Source: an uncultured Aquimarina sp. (GTDB lineage Bacteria; Bacteroidota; Bacteroidia; Flavobacteriales; Flavobacteriaceae). From it: a DNA stretch of 64,000 nt. Position 1 is the first letter of the stretch. The number at the start of each line of letters is the position of its first letter. A program made the translations under genes and the position numbers. The notes beneath the pieces are model-generated. The model was not told where the DNA came from and ran no database searches. It saw only the letters and a program-made list of their open reading frames with translations. The stretch lies in NCBI GenBank assembly GCA_947496705.1, contig CANMDW010000013.1, forward strand, positions 1 to 64,000, read 5' to 3'. Positions 1 to 8,788 of this stretch are shown here, in pieces.

Positions 1-912
1 GCAGATGCCGATGCTACCAATGAAATACAGGATATATCTACCGATGGAAATGCAGGAAACATTGCAATATCCGGAGGATCAACCCTAAACCTGAATGTAA
101 ATGATGCCGATGCTGATGCTACTAATGAAACTAATACAGGTTTTGCTGTAAGTGGAGGAAACCTGAATATAACAGATGCAGATGGAACCCTTTCCGTGCC
201 GCTAACCGATTTCGACTCTGAACTTACTCAAGTAGTGGCTACAGGAAACACCATAGCAACCCATGTAAGTGCATCAGGTACTTCAACTAATATTTTAGAA
301 ACAGTTACTACCTTAACGAATCCAAACACAGCGACAACCACCAATAGGATTGCTACATATAATAATGAAGCTGCTGCGAGTGTAGATATCAACGAAACTG
401 TCACCTCATTCTCACAGGATAACACTCCTACTACCACAGATCCTACTGCAACTGGTGAAATTACCTATACCGATGAGGCTGGAAACCCATCAACCGCTCA
501 AGTAGTAAGTGCAAATACTAATAACCAAATTACAGTGGGTACCGACGGTGGGGCATTCTTAAATATGCCTGTAATCTATGCTACTGGAAGGTATTTACCA
601 AACGAACTGGAAACAGGTCCTAATTCTAAAGCAGTATATAATTCTACCATAACAAGGAATAGCCAAGGAAGCTTTACAGTAACTTTCCCTGATATTGGTA
701 CTACAAATTATATTGTGCAAATTACAGCCGAAGATTGCCAAGGAAACTGCCCTGACAATGGAAATAATGGCTATGATGACCCAACAGTGGTATATCATAC
801 ACTAACAAACACCAGTTTTCAAATTAGAGCCGGAGATAATGACAATGGAACTACTGTAAAAGATCCGGCCGATCTTGGATTTATGTTTACCGTAATCAGA
901 TTACCTAACTAA
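1..912 (+). CDS. 3' end of a large repetitive secreted adhesin-like protein (5' end outside window)
   Basis: The frame is open from base 1 to the stop at 912, so this is the C-terminal 303 residues of a longer protein; the GTG at 196 is internal, not a start. The first about 60 residues contain two copies of a DADATNE-centred repeat with a period near 40 residues, rich in Asp, Asn, Thr and Gly, as in Ca-binding surface repeats. A globular C-terminal domain follows (about residues 175-303, starting near the GTDGG motif). That domain resembles the C-terminal half of the secreted protein at 5220-5810 (both have a TDGG start, a (Y)ATGR or MGRV strand and an F-MF-(T/N) ending). No T9SS sorting domain is visible. 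It is followed closely by other secreted genes on the same strand. Surface location is inferred. Confidence 0.75.
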   Translation, partial: ADADATNEIQDISTDGNAGNIAISGGSTLNLNVNDADADATNETNTGFAVSGGNLNITDADGTLSVPLTDFDSELTQVVATGNTIATHVSASGTSTNILETVTTLTNPNTATTTNRIATYNNEAAASVDINETVTSFSQDNTPTTTDPTATGEITYTDEAGNPSTAQVVSANTNNQITVGTDGGAFLNMPVIYATGRYLPNELETGPNSKAVYNSTITRNSQGSFTVTFPDIGTTNYIVQITAEDCQGNCPDNGNNGYDDPTVVYHTLTNTSFQIRAGDNDNGTTVKDPADLGFMFTVIRLPN

Positions 913-965
913 AATTTAAAAATAGGACATTCTGAATTGAAGACAGAATATATAATACAAAGTTT

Positions 966-1619
966 ATGATGATGAAAAAATTACCCCTAAACCTAATATG
1001 TATACTACTATCTATGAGTGTATATTCACAAATCGATGCCAATTCGGTAATAGGATTACCAACAGCCACTACTGCCGAAATGAATACCATAGTTCCCCCT
1101 AATGCTGCTACTATCGGATCTGTATTATTTAATACTACAGATCAGGAGATCTATAGATATACGACTTCAGGATGGGTAACAAGTTCAGATGATCAGGATG
1201 CTTCTGAAGTGAATTCTGATACCCCGGTAGATGTAGATGGTGATGGAGCAACAGAAGCCACTGTAGAAAATGTGATACAGGCCATCGCTCCTATTACCGC
1301 TAAAGCAGCCAGGATCTTTTACCCGCCATCTATTGCAATTAATGCATCTGTAACCGGGCCTCCTGCCACTCCCGTAGATTTGTATCAGGAATACAGGGAT
1401 CAATTTTCATCACCCGTAGCATTCAGTGATGCCACTGCGTCTACCCTACCTTTCTACGAAAGAAATGAATTATACTATTATGTAACTTTTGCCGACACCA
1501 ATGTTTTTGGAAACCCCACAACCATAACCATTGATGCAAACGGAATGATGAATTATAATATTCAAAATGTTCCGGCAGACTTTAACTCATTGATTAATGT
1601 GGTGTTTGTGGTAAAATAA
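966..1619 (+). CDS. Small secreted protein of unknown function
   Basis: 217 residues. The N terminus is a clear Sec signal peptide (hydrophobic core about residues 8-20, cleavage probably after SVYSQ). Three consecutive ATG codons begin at 966; 972 is an equally good start. After the signal, the segment GLPTATTAEM...GSVLFNTTDQEIYRYTTSGWV is shared in pattern with the protein at 5220-5810 (GIPQGTTAEI...GSLAYSTNEGRLYLFNSGGWV), so the two have a common N-terminal module. The C-terminal half is not recognised. It lies 54 bp after the adhesin fragment and 11 bp before the lectin/TSP3 gene, which suggests one transcription unit of exported proteins. No catalytic motif is visible. Confidence 0.75.
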   Translation: MMMKKLPLNLICILLSMSVYSQIDANSVIGLPTATTAEMNTIVPPNAATIGSVLFNTTDQEIYRYTTSGWVTSSDDQDASEVNSDTPVDVDGDGATEATVENVIQAIAPITAKAARIFYPPSIAINASVTGPPATPVDLYQEYRDQFSSPVAFSDATASTLPFYERNELYYYVTFADTNVFGNPTTITIDANGMMNYNIQNVPADFNSLINVVFVVK

Positions 1620-1630
1620 TTTTAGAGTAG

Positions 1631-3712
1631 ATGAAATCATTTAAACAAATAAAAAGCATTTTTATCTTCTTATTGATGGGTGCGACTGCTGTTGCTCAGG
1701 TTTCAGAGGATTTTGAATCGGGAAGCGCTATTGGTTGGACAACATCTGGTACCGGATCTAGCGGAACGTTTATTGTTGGGAACCCTACTCAGCAAACCAG
1801 TACTGTGGTGACTCAACCAGAAGATGATCATACCGCAGCACCCGGAGTAAATGCTTACTTTACTGCTACAAATACCAGTGCAGGAGTGAATGATGTGGAT
1901 GGCGGTACGCAAATTACCACTTCGCCGATATACAATATAACTGCCACATCAAATCTTTCTTTATGGTATTTTCATGGACAGCGTGATACAGGGGATGATG
2001 CTAACGACTTTTTCTTAATTGAATATTCATTAAATGGTGGAGCTACTTATAATACCTTAGTTTCTATCGGTGATATTCAAACTACTGCGGTTTGGCAGGA
2101 AGCTACATTAAACAATATCGCTTCGGGTTCTAATTTGGTTATTAGAGTTTCTGTTTCTGATGGTTCCGGTGAAGGTGACATTATTGAAGGAGGAATAGAT
2201 GACTTAACAATAATACCAAATCCAGATACAGACGGAGATGGTATTCAAGATAGTGCCGACATCGACAATGACAACGATGGAATTCCCGATTGTTTTGAAG
2301 ATGGTGCTGAAGATACTACGATTGGAGATGTTTTTTCTATCAATGGAGATGCCACACAAATAAGCCCTCTCGAAGCACAATTAACCCCTGAAGTTAATGG
2401 TCAGGCAGGTTCTATAACCATCACAGATCGGGTCGATTTTAATGATAGTTTTACCCTCTCATTTGAAGCCAATCTTGGTGATAGAGATAATAATGGAGCC
2501 GACGGTATTGCCATTATCTTTCATGATGATCCTGCAGGAGCTGCTGCTGTTGGTGCCCCGGGAAATGGTCTGGGAGCCAGAGGGATTCAAAACGGTATCG
2601 TCCTGGAATTAGATACTTATGATAATAACAATAATGGTGATGTCAATAATGACCATACCATGATCTGGGAATCCGACAACCAGGCCAATGCCCTTACTCC
2701 TACAGTAGATTTTGGTAACCTCGAAGATGGTCTTTGGCATCCTGTAACCATTACCTGGAATGCTACTACCAATACCATACAATATACGGTAGACGGTATT
2801 AATGCAGCTACACTTACCAACGACCTGGTTACTAACTTTTTTGGAGGAAACAACCTGGTATTCTTTGGGTTTTCAGCCTCTACGGGAGGATCAAGAAATG
2901 ACCAAAGAATACGGTTTGCTAACCTCTGCGATATTCCGCTTTTTGTAGATGATGATGGAGACGGAATTCCTAACTACCTCGACCTGGATAGCGACAATGA
3001 TGGGATTCTGGATGTCGTAGAAGGTGGTGACGGTGCATTAGACACCAATAATGATGGCAGGATAGATAGCAGCGATACCGGGTATGCCGATACCAATAAT
3101 GACGGGCAGGCAGATGCCTCGGTCGATACCGACGAGACTCCGGATAGCGATGCAGATAACGATCCCGATTTTACAGATAATGACAGTGATAATGATGGCT
3201 GTTTTGATGCTATTGAAGCTGCAGGAAGCTTTACAGCAGCAGACGTAGATGTAGACGGAGAGCTTACAGGAGGCATTGATACCAACGGTATCCCTAATGT
3301 GGTTTCTCCAGCTGGCCAAAACACCACCGCAATAGTAACAACCGCTGCTACTACCAATATCGGAACACAACCCACAGCGCAAGCCACCACAACAACTAAT
3401 AACGCAACTTTCTCTGTTGCTGCTACTGGTAATGGTACCCTCACCTATCAATGGCAACAAAGTACCGATGGGGGAGCTAACTGGACAGATCTTGCAGATG
3501 GAAGCACTAACCCTGTCATATCTGGAGCGACAACCGATAGTATAACATTAACCAGTGTTCCGCTTGCTTATAACACTTATCAGTACCGGGTTGTTATCAA
3601 TAATGACAATAGTGCCTGCATAGATGTAATCTCAAATGAAGTATCTTTATCTGTAACTATTGGAACCGTAATCACCAATAGAAGAATCACCTATAGAGTA
3701 AAACCGAATTAA
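1631..3712 (+). CDS. Secreted lectin-like protein with thrombospondin type 3 repeats
   Basis: 693 residues with a signal peptide ending near VAQ (residue 23). Order seen: a jelly-roll-like N-terminal domain (about 25-195); a first DTDGDGIQDSADIDNDNDGIPD calcium repeat; a domain of about 215 residues (about 230-435) with the GADGIAIIFHDDP and LELDTYDN patterns of L-type lectin-like domains; a run of Asp/Asn-rich TSP3 repeats (about 437-525); and an Ig-like tail (about 560-680). It ends VITNRRITYRVKPN without a T9SS sorting domain. The next gene starts 1 bp after the stop and does carry a sorting domain, so the two are probably co-translated. A role in Ca-dependent glycan binding at the surface is inferred from the domains. 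Confidence 0.8.
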   Translation: MKSFKQIKSIFIFLLMGATAVAQVSEDFESGSAIGWTTSGTGSSGTFIVGNPTQQTSTVVTQPEDDHTAAPGVNAYFTATNTSAGVNDVDGGTQITTSPIYNITATSNLSLWYFHGQRDTGDDANDFFLIEYSLNGGATYNTLVSIGDIQTTAVWQEATLNNIASGSNLVIRVSVSDGSGEGDIIEGGIDDLTIIPNPDTDGDGIQDSADIDNDNDGIPDCFEDGAEDTTIGDVFSINGDATQISPLEAQLTPEVNGQAGSITITDRVDFNDSFTLSFEANLGDRDNNGADGIAIIFHDDPAGAAAVGAPGNGLGARGIQNGIVLELDTYDNNNNGDVNNDHTMIWESDNQANALTPTVDFGNLEDGLWHPVTITWNATTNTIQYTVDGINAATLTNDLVTNFFGGNNLVFFGFSASTGGSRNDQRIRFANLCDIPLFVDDDGDGIPNYLDLDSDNDGILDVVEGGDGALDTNNDGRIDSSDTGYADTNNDGQADASVDTDETPDSDADNDPDFTDNDSDNDGCFDAIEAAGSFTAADVDVDGELTGGIDTNGIPNVVSPAGQNTTAIVTTAATTNIGTQPTAQATTTTNNATFSVAATGNGTLTYQWQQSTDGGANWTDLADGSTNPVISGATTDSITLTSVPLAYNTYQYRVVINNDNSACIDVISNEVSLSVTIGTVITNRRITYRVKPN

Positions 3713-3713
3713 A

Positions 3714-4874
3714 ATGAAAAGAGGATATTATATAGGAATACTGGTAACCCTGGCATGTATAGGACAAAACTATAGCCAGGAAGCCTTTCATAATCTTGGC
3801 AATGTACAGATTCATGCAGACGGTGAAGTGGGTTTTCATACCAACCTGATCAATGATGGTATTTTTGATCAGAATGAAGGGTTTACCGGGTTTTACAGCC
3901 CCGATGATCGATTAACCATTTCGGGAGATAACCGCCCTGTCTTTTATAATATGGAGATCGATGTATTTGATGACCTCTACCTCGAAGTCGCTACCGGAGT
4001 ACGCAATTTTCAGCAATTTACAACTGGAAGGGTACAAACTCCAAGAGACCGGGATGCCATTACTACCTCTTTGGATTATCTTGGCGATGCACCCTACGCC
4101 GGGGAAGATGATGATCATTTTGTAGATGGATATGCATCCTTAACCGGAGATTTAGATTTTACCTTCCCGATCGGAGACGATTTCAGGCTACGCCCAATGC
4201 GTATCGAAGATGGGGCAGCTGCAAATACAGCACGCGGAGCCTATTTCTTTCAGGATCCAAATTCTCCAAGCTTTTTTCCATTCAGTTTTGACACCAATGC
4301 TTTTTCTCCTGCCCTATACGGGGTAAGTGTTTTTGAATTTTGGGATCTGGATGGTAATACCGAAACACGAGTAACCCTTACCTGGGATGACAATAGTAAT
4401 ATCCCAGCACTGGTAGAAGATCTCGAAGATCTTAGAGTAGTGGGATGGGATGAAAACTTAAATCAATGGGTAAATCTTGGTAACTCTGGTTTTACCGGAG
4501 ACCTAGATAATGGGGAGATTACCTCAGCACCTTTTATTCCTGATAATTATGTAGTACTCACTTTTGGCACTTCAGATGTACTTTTGGATGGTGCACTTAC
4601 TATATTTACTGCGGTTTCTCCCAATGGCGATGGGCTTAATGATACATTTATTATTCAGGGAATAGCGCAATTCCCAAATAATGAACTTTTTATTTTTAAC
4701 CGATGGGGTGTAGAAGTTTATCGTAAAAAGGGATACAATAATACCTGGGGAGGTATCTCTGAAGGAAGAACCACCATTGCCAAAGGCGAAGACCTTCCGG
4801 TGGGAACCTACTATTATGTATTGAAAATTGAAGGGCAAAAAGATCAGGCAGGATATCTGTACATCAATAGATAA
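3714..4874 (+). CDS. T9SS type B sorting domain (gliding motility-associated C-terminal) protein
   Basis: 386 residues with a signal peptide (cleavage probably after NYSQ). The last about 90 residues are a type B sorting domain: VSPNGDGLNDTF, then LFIFNRWGVEVY, then W-G and a LPVGTYYYVL strand. In Bacteroidota this domain directs export through the type IX secretion system to the surface. The N-terminal 290 residues are a beta-rich region of unknown function with no recognised motif. It starts 1 bp after the lectin/TSP3 gene, so they are very likely co-translated and may form one surface complex. Function beyond surface display is unknown. Confidence 0.85.
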   Translation: MKRGYYIGILVTLACIGQNYSQEAFHNLGNVQIHADGEVGFHTNLINDGIFDQNEGFTGFYSPDDRLTISGDNRPVFYNMEIDVFDDLYLEVATGVRNFQQFTTGRVQTPRDRDAITTSLDYLGDAPYAGEDDDHFVDGYASLTGDLDFTFPIGDDFRLRPMRIEDGAAANTARGAYFFQDPNSPSFFPFSFDTNAFSPALYGVSVFEFWDLDGNTETRVTLTWDDNSNIPALVEDLEDLRVVGWDENLNQWVNLGNSGFTGDLDNGEITSAPFIPDNYVVLTFGTSDVLLDGALTIFTAVSPNGDGLNDTFIIQGIAQFPNNELFIFNRWGVEVYRKKGYNNTWGGISEGRTTIAKGEDLPVGTYYYVLKIEGQKDQAGYLYINR

Positions 4875-5219
4875 AGCCTTACCAAACAAACAAATAACTG
4901 CTGAAAATCAACAATTTGATAATTTATATCTTGCTGTACCAAACAATTATAATAATATATAAATCTCCCAGCAGCAACAGGTATTGACCTTCATGCGCAA
5001 ACTTTTCTCATAAAGAAATACAATTATCATTACGGATTTCCTCATTTGATTTTCTCAAATAATCTCTATATTTGAATCCTAAGGGTTTGTTAAATCCTTG
5101 CAAGACTTTTATTAATAATTACCCCTCTTTTAATTTATCAAAAAGTTAGAGAACCTACGTCGGTAAAATGACTAAAGGTTTATGTTTTATATAGCTATAG
5201 CATTACAAGAGGTCGTAAT
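4875..5219. other. Intergenic region, 345 bp, with a promoter but no gene
   Basis: AT-rich spacer between the T9SS gene and the next secreted gene. I see no ORF, RNA gene or strong hairpin. The supportable element is the promoter-like pair at 5045-5074. This leaves an unusually long leader of about 140 bases before the ATG at 5220, in which no recognisable riboswitch fold was found. Confidence 0.5.
5045..5074 (+). promoter_or_regulatory. Bacteroidota-type promoter (TTTG-N18-TATATTTG)
   Basis: TTTG at 5045-5048 and TATATTTG at 5067-5074 match the -33 and -7 (TAnnTTTG) boxes of Bacteroidota primary-sigma promoters, with an 18-base spacer. A start near 5081 would give a leader of about 140 bases to the gene at 5220. 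Confidence 0.5.
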
Positions 5220-5810
5220 ATGAAAAAAATACTGTTTGTTGCTCTTTTATTCTTACCCATCATAACCATGGCCCAACTTGATGAGTTTTCTCTTTTGGGT
5301 ATCCCACAAGGTACCACTGCCGAAATTACTGGGATTGCAGCAGGCAATATGGGTTCACTGGCATATAGTACCAATGAAGGAAGGTTATATCTTTTTAACA
5401 GTGGAGGTTGGGTGTCAATACCTACGGGAACTTCCGGTTCGGCTGTAGTAAGTACAGACCCGGGAAATGTGATCACTACCGGAACTGATGGCGGAGTATA
5501 TTACAATATTTCAGAAAATGGCCCTGTAAAGGCCATGGGACGTGTTTCGGCAACCGGAACAACAGCTACTTCCTATATGCTCAATGCCACAGTTACCCAT
5601 CCATCGACCGGTGTATATGACATCATTCTCAATCCGTCACAACCCGATGCAGATTATATCATTATGTTAACGACTTCGCAAGTTGGCAATAAATTTACAG
5701 TAGCTTCTTATGAAAATCAAACCGCCAACGGTTTTCGAGTTCTTATTCGTACAGATAACAATGCCAACCTTAATGATGGTGAATTTATGTTTAATATCAC
5801 CGATTTCTAA
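5220..5810 (+). CDS. Small secreted protein sharing modules with the upstream adhesin and secreted protein
   Basis: 196 residues with a typical signal peptide (MKKILFVALLFLPIITMAQ). The N-terminal module (about 20-70, ending GGWVSI) matches the pattern of the protein at 966-1619. The C-terminal module (about 85-196, starting near ITTGTDGG) matches the C-terminal domain of the adhesin fragment at 1-912. It therefore looks like a minimal version of that surface-protein family with the repeats removed. It has its own promoter-like sequence at 5045-5074. No enzymatic motif is visible and its function is unknown. Confidence 0.75.
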   Translation: MKKILFVALLFLPIITMAQLDEFSLLGIPQGTTAEITGIAAGNMGSLAYSTNEGRLYLFNSGGWVSIPTGTSGSAVVSTDPGNVITTGTDGGVYYNISENGPVKAMGRVSATGTTATSYMLNATVTHPSTGVYDIILNPSQPDADYIIMLTTSQVGNKFTVASYENQTANGFRVLIRTDNNANLNDGEFMFNITDF

Positions 5811-5943
5811 GATAGAAACATATTTCTTCAGATAACCCATACAAAGAAATCCTACTTTAAAATTTTGTGAAATGCCTCATACAAATGATGTGATTTTGCA
5901 AAAATAATTATACTTTTAGCTTTCATACTAAGCATATAAAATA

Positions 5944-6492
5944 ATGAAGGAAAAGACAGGTAAAATACAGGACCTAATCGATAAAAAAATTTTAGAAGAA
6001 CGCAGTGTATTCCTTTGGGGACAAGTAGATGATAAATCGGCCAAGCATGTGATCGACCGATTGATGTATCTGGATACGATAAGTGACAAAGAAATTAAAC
6101 TATACATCAACAGCCCGGGCGGGTATGTAACTTCGGGATTTGCGATGTATGACACCATAAAAAGCTTAAAAAGTCCGGTTTCTACCATTTGCACAGGACT
6201 GGCAGCCTCTATGGGATCCATCTTATTAAGTGTTGGTGAGAAAGGCCGTAGATTTATCCAACCCCATGCCAAGGTGATGATCCATCAACCTAGTGGCGGT
6301 GCACGAGGCCAGGCTTCTAATATTGAAATCCAGGCTACAGAAATTTTAAAAACCAAAGAGCTGAGTGCCCAGATTCTTGCCGATAATTGCGGACAGAAAT
6401 TTGATAAGGTGATGAAAGACTTCAATCGTGATTATTGGATGGATGCAAAAGAATCTCTTGAGTATGGGATTGTAGATGGAATTCTTGAATAG
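5944..6492 (+). CDS. clpP: ClpP-type serine protease, short paralogue
   Basis: 182 residues with the full ClpP fold signature: YINSPGG at 54-60 (oxyanion region), the nucleophile elbow ASMGS with Ser89, MIHQP with His114, and Asp163 in NRDYW. The Ser-His and His-Asp spacings (25 and 49) equal those of the E. coli enzyme, so the catalytic triad is intact. It lacks the longer N-terminal propeptide of E. coli ClpP. ClpP forms a two-ring peptidase that degrades proteins fed by ClpX or ClpA-type unfoldases. No clpX or tig lies beside it, unlike the usual tig-clpP-clpX order, so this is probably a second ClpP paralogue; that last point is inference. Confidence 0.9.
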   Translation: MKEKTGKIQDLIDKKILEERSVFLWGQVDDKSAKHVIDRLMYLDTISDKEIKLYINSPGGYVTSGFAMYDTIKSLKSPVSTICTGLAASMGSILLSVGEKGRRFIQPHAKVMIHQPSGGARGQASNIEIQATEILKTKELSAQILADNCGQKFDKVMKDFNRDYWMDAKESLEYGIVDGILE

Positions 6493-6524
6493 TCTAAAAA
6501 GTAGAGTATATGTAATTTAACGGT

Positions 6525-7250
6525 ATGCTAAGACGAGATTTTGTAGGGAGTAGTATTTTGGGATTGGCAGGACTTTCCTTATCCTCATTTTCATTGTTGC
6601 CATCAGAATTTTCCAAAGAAGATCTGATGGGAAAAAGCGATCCTCCATTATATGGTGATGGACATAAGCTGAGAAAAGAAGCGCATGAAGCATTTTTAAA
6701 AATGAAAACTGAAGCTGCCAAAAGCGGTTTTAAGATCAAAGTAGTGTCCAGTTATCGAAACTATGCACACCAAAATCGTATCTGGGAGCGCAAATACAAA
6801 AAATTTACTGCCGAAGGATTATCCCCAATGAAAGCAATACAAAAGATTGTAGAATATTCTACAATTCCCGGTACATCAAGGCATCATTGGGGAACCGATC
6901 TTGATATTGTAGACGGTAATGCGCCACAGCCCAAAGGATTGCTTCTGGCAGAAAACTTTGAAGGTAACGGCCCTTTCTGTAAATTCAAAGAATGGATGGA
7001 TAAGCATGCCAATTCTTTTGGGTTCTATTTGGTATATACAGAAAAAGAAAACAGAAAAGGTTTTAAGTATGAACCCTGGCATTACTCCTATGCCCCACTC
7101 TCTATTCCTATGCTAAAAGCTTATAAAAAATTAGATGTTAAAACCGAATTACAAAAAGTAAAACTGCTTGGAAGCGATTTCTTTACTGAAACGTTTATTA
7201 ATCAATATATTACAGAAAATATATTTGATATTAATCCTCAATTATTATAA
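6525..7250 (+). CDS. M15B D-alanyl-D-alanine (or LD-) carboxypeptidase
   Basis: 241 residues. The N terminus MLRRDFVGSSILGLAGLSL is an export signal with twin arginines, though not a perfect Tat motif. The zinc peptidase motifs of the VanY/LdcB group are present: VVSSYRNYAHQ (about 74-84), SRHHWGTDLDI (the S-x-H-x-x-G-x-x-x-D metal-binding motif, about 114-124) and EPWHY (about 183-187, catalytic Glu and third metal ligand). The enzyme trims D-amino acids from peptidoglycan stem peptides in the periplasm. It lies 32 bp after clpP on the same strand. The substrate (DD- versus LD-bond) cannot be told from sequence alone. Confidence 0.85.
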   Translation: MLRRDFVGSSILGLAGLSLSSFSLLPSEFSKEDLMGKSDPPLYGDGHKLRKEAHEAFLKMKTEAAKSGFKIKVVSSYRNYAHQNRIWERKYKKFTAEGLSPMKAIQKIVEYSTIPGTSRHHWGTDLDIVDGNAPQPKGLLLAENFEGNGPFCKFKEWMDKHANSFGFYLVYTEKENRKGFKYEPWHYSYAPLSIPMLKAYKKLDVKTELQKVKLLGSDFFTETFINQYITENIFDINPQLL

Positions 7251-7305
7251 GTGCATATACTAAAATTATACTATTTTAGTTATGTAACTCAAAGACCCCA
7301 TACTA

Positions 7306-7779
7306 ATGAAAACTACTTTACTACGCTATTGTTGCGCTTTTATACTGTTGTTTGGTGCATTCTCCTGTTCTGAAGATGAGAGTCCTACCGCACAACCAAC
7401 AAACGAAATTTCAATTACAAACGAAATACTAAAATTGGTAAATGAATACAGACAGAGCAAAGGATTATCAATATTAGAAAAAAGTGAGACCGCAGAACAA
7501 TTGGCGACAGAACACACGCAATATATGATTTCGAAAGGAGGAATAGGTCATGACAATATAGATGATAGATTTAAAGTCCTTAAAGAAAAGGAGAATGCTA
7601 CAGGATTTGCTGAAAACGTGGCGGCCGGTCAAAACTCTGCACAGTCGGTGATGAACAGTTGGATCAACAGTACCAAAGGGCACAGAGAAAATCTTGAAGG
7701 CAACTATACTCATATAGGCATTGCCGCTATCCAAAATGAAAACGGAACATATTACTATACCCAACTTTTTTATCGCTAA
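7306..7779 (+). CDS. CAP (SCP/PR1) domain lipoprotein
   Basis: 157 residues. The N terminus MKTTLLRYCCAFILLFGAFSC ends in a lipobox-like cysteine followed by SEDES, so it is probably an outer-membrane lipoprotein. The rest is a CAP domain: NEYRQSKGL at the start, HTQYMISKGGIGHDN, GFAENVAAG and W-x(4)-KGHRENLEG-x-YTHIGIA, the standard CAP signature including the conserved His and Glu. Bacterial CAP proteins of this type are secreted or surface-attached, mostly of unknown function. A 12-bp-stem terminator follows at 7846-7896. Confidence 0.85.
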   Translation: MKTTLLRYCCAFILLFGAFSCSEDESPTAQPTNEISITNEILKLVNEYRQSKGLSILEKSETAEQLATEHTQYMISKGGIGHDNIDDRFKVLKEKENATGFAENVAAGQNSAQSVMNSWINSTKGHRENLEGNYTHIGIAAIQNENGTYYYTQLFYR

Positions 7780-7845
7780 ACTATGCAAACTCAACCGCTA
7801 GTTAGCACTAATCCCGTTTGATAATGAAAAACGGTACCTCTAGTA

Positions 7846-7896
7846 GTTGCTTACTAAAAAAGTGTTTTTTGCATTTTATTAGTAAGCAACTTTTAT
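7846..7896 (+). terminator. Hairpin terminator after the CAP gene
   Basis: GTTGCTTACTAA at 7846-7857 pairs perfectly with TTAGTAAGCAAC at 7879-7890, followed by TTTTAT. It separates the CAP gene from the M48 protease gene. Confidence 0.6.
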
Positions 7897-7935
7897 ATTT
7901 ATTAACTTTAAAGTTAATATCTAAATTAATTTGCG

Positions 7936-8700
7936 ATGAGACGTGGTGGCTTAAAAATCCGAATCCTAATTGGTCTGGCAATCGTAGCTTTTGCTTTTTT
8001 TAAAAAATGCAATAATAAAACGCTAAACCCTTATACAGATAGAGTACAAAATATTGATATGACCAGTGATCAGGAAATTGCTATAGGATTACAAAGTGCT
8101 CCGCAAATGGCCAAACAACACGGAGGTTTGTATCCCGATCAAAAATTACAAAGCTATATTGACATGGTTGGTAATAAACTGGTGAATTCTAGCATGGCCA
8201 AAGAAACCCCATACAGGTATGAATTCCATCTGTTATCAGATCCAAATACCATTAACGCTTTTGCGCTCCCGGGAGGGCAAATATTTATTACTTATGCCCT
8301 ACTATCCAAATTAGAAAATGAAGATCAGGTGGCGGGAGTGTTGGGTCACGAAATTGGTCATGTATTGGGCAGGCATTCTGCAGAGAGAATAGCAGAGCAC
8401 GAATTCTGGAAAACCGTTTCTGCAGGTGCATCGGTTGGAGCAGATGCCGGTGGTATTGTAAACAGTATCGGAACCAATGTGCTACTGGGCAACGGGCGTG
8501 ACGATGAATTAGAAAGTGATAAACTAGGGGTTTTATTTATGATCAATGCAGGATATAATCCGGAAGAAATGATTGGGGTAATGAAAGTTTTAAAGGCTGC
8601 TGGCGGCCCTAACCGTGTTCCTGAATTTCAAAGCACACACCCAGATCCTGATAATCGGATTGAAAAGATAAGAGAGGCCATCAGAGAATATAGCAAATAA
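7936..8700 (+). CDS. M48 family zinc metalloprotease (M48C/BepA-like)
   Basis: 254 residues. A hydrophobic N-terminal segment (about 8-22) ends in FFKKCNN, so it may be a signal anchor or an atypical lipoprotein signal. The catalytic motif is HEIGH at 138-142 followed by LGRH, and the third zinc ligand is Glu191 in the E-x-x-x-D motif (ELESD). The family includes BepA/LoiP/YggG periplasmic proteases involved in outer-membrane protein quality control. The length suits a protease domain without TPR repeats. It lies downstream of another exported protein; no operon partner is obvious. Confidence 0.85.
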   Translation: MRRGGLKIRILIGLAIVAFAFFKKCNNKTLNPYTDRVQNIDMTSDQEIAIGLQSAPQMAKQHGGLYPDQKLQSYIDMVGNKLVNSSMAKETPYRYEFHLLSDPNTINAFALPGGQIFITYALLSKLENEDQVAGVLGHEIGHVLGRHSAERIAEHEFWKTVSAGASVGADAGGIVNSIGTNVLLGNGRDDELESDKLGVLFMINAGYNPEEMIGVMKVLKAAGGPNRVPEFQSTHPDPDNRIEKIREAIREYSK

Positions 8701-8724
8701 TCAAAACCAAGATATAGTATCAAT

Positions 8725-8767
8725 AAAAAACCCGGACTGTTATAAAATAAACGATCCGAGCTTTTTT
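8725..8767. terminator. Weak hairpin between convergent genes
   Basis: ACCCGGACTG and CGATCCGAGC pair imperfectly around an AT-rich loop, flanked by A and T runs on both sides, between the convergent M48 and ankyrin genes. It is a plausible bidirectional terminator with mismatches. Confidence 0.4.
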
Positions 8768-8788
8768 AACATTCAAATTACCTCAGAA

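Noticed and set aside
1..912. Phage tail-fibre gene
   Set aside because: Repeats of this kind occur in phage fibres, but no phage gene is nearby and the neighbours are host-type secreted and T9SS genes.
2974..3460. Two long overlapping minus-strand ORFs rich in Ser/Leu or Cys/Ile
   Set aside because: They lie antisense to the TSP3 repeats, whose GAT/GAC-rich codons keep the opposite frames open; no family pattern.
7818..8003. Short plus-strand ORF before the M48 gene
   Set aside because: It overlaps the CAP-gene terminator and the M48 start in another frame, with no protein-like pattern.
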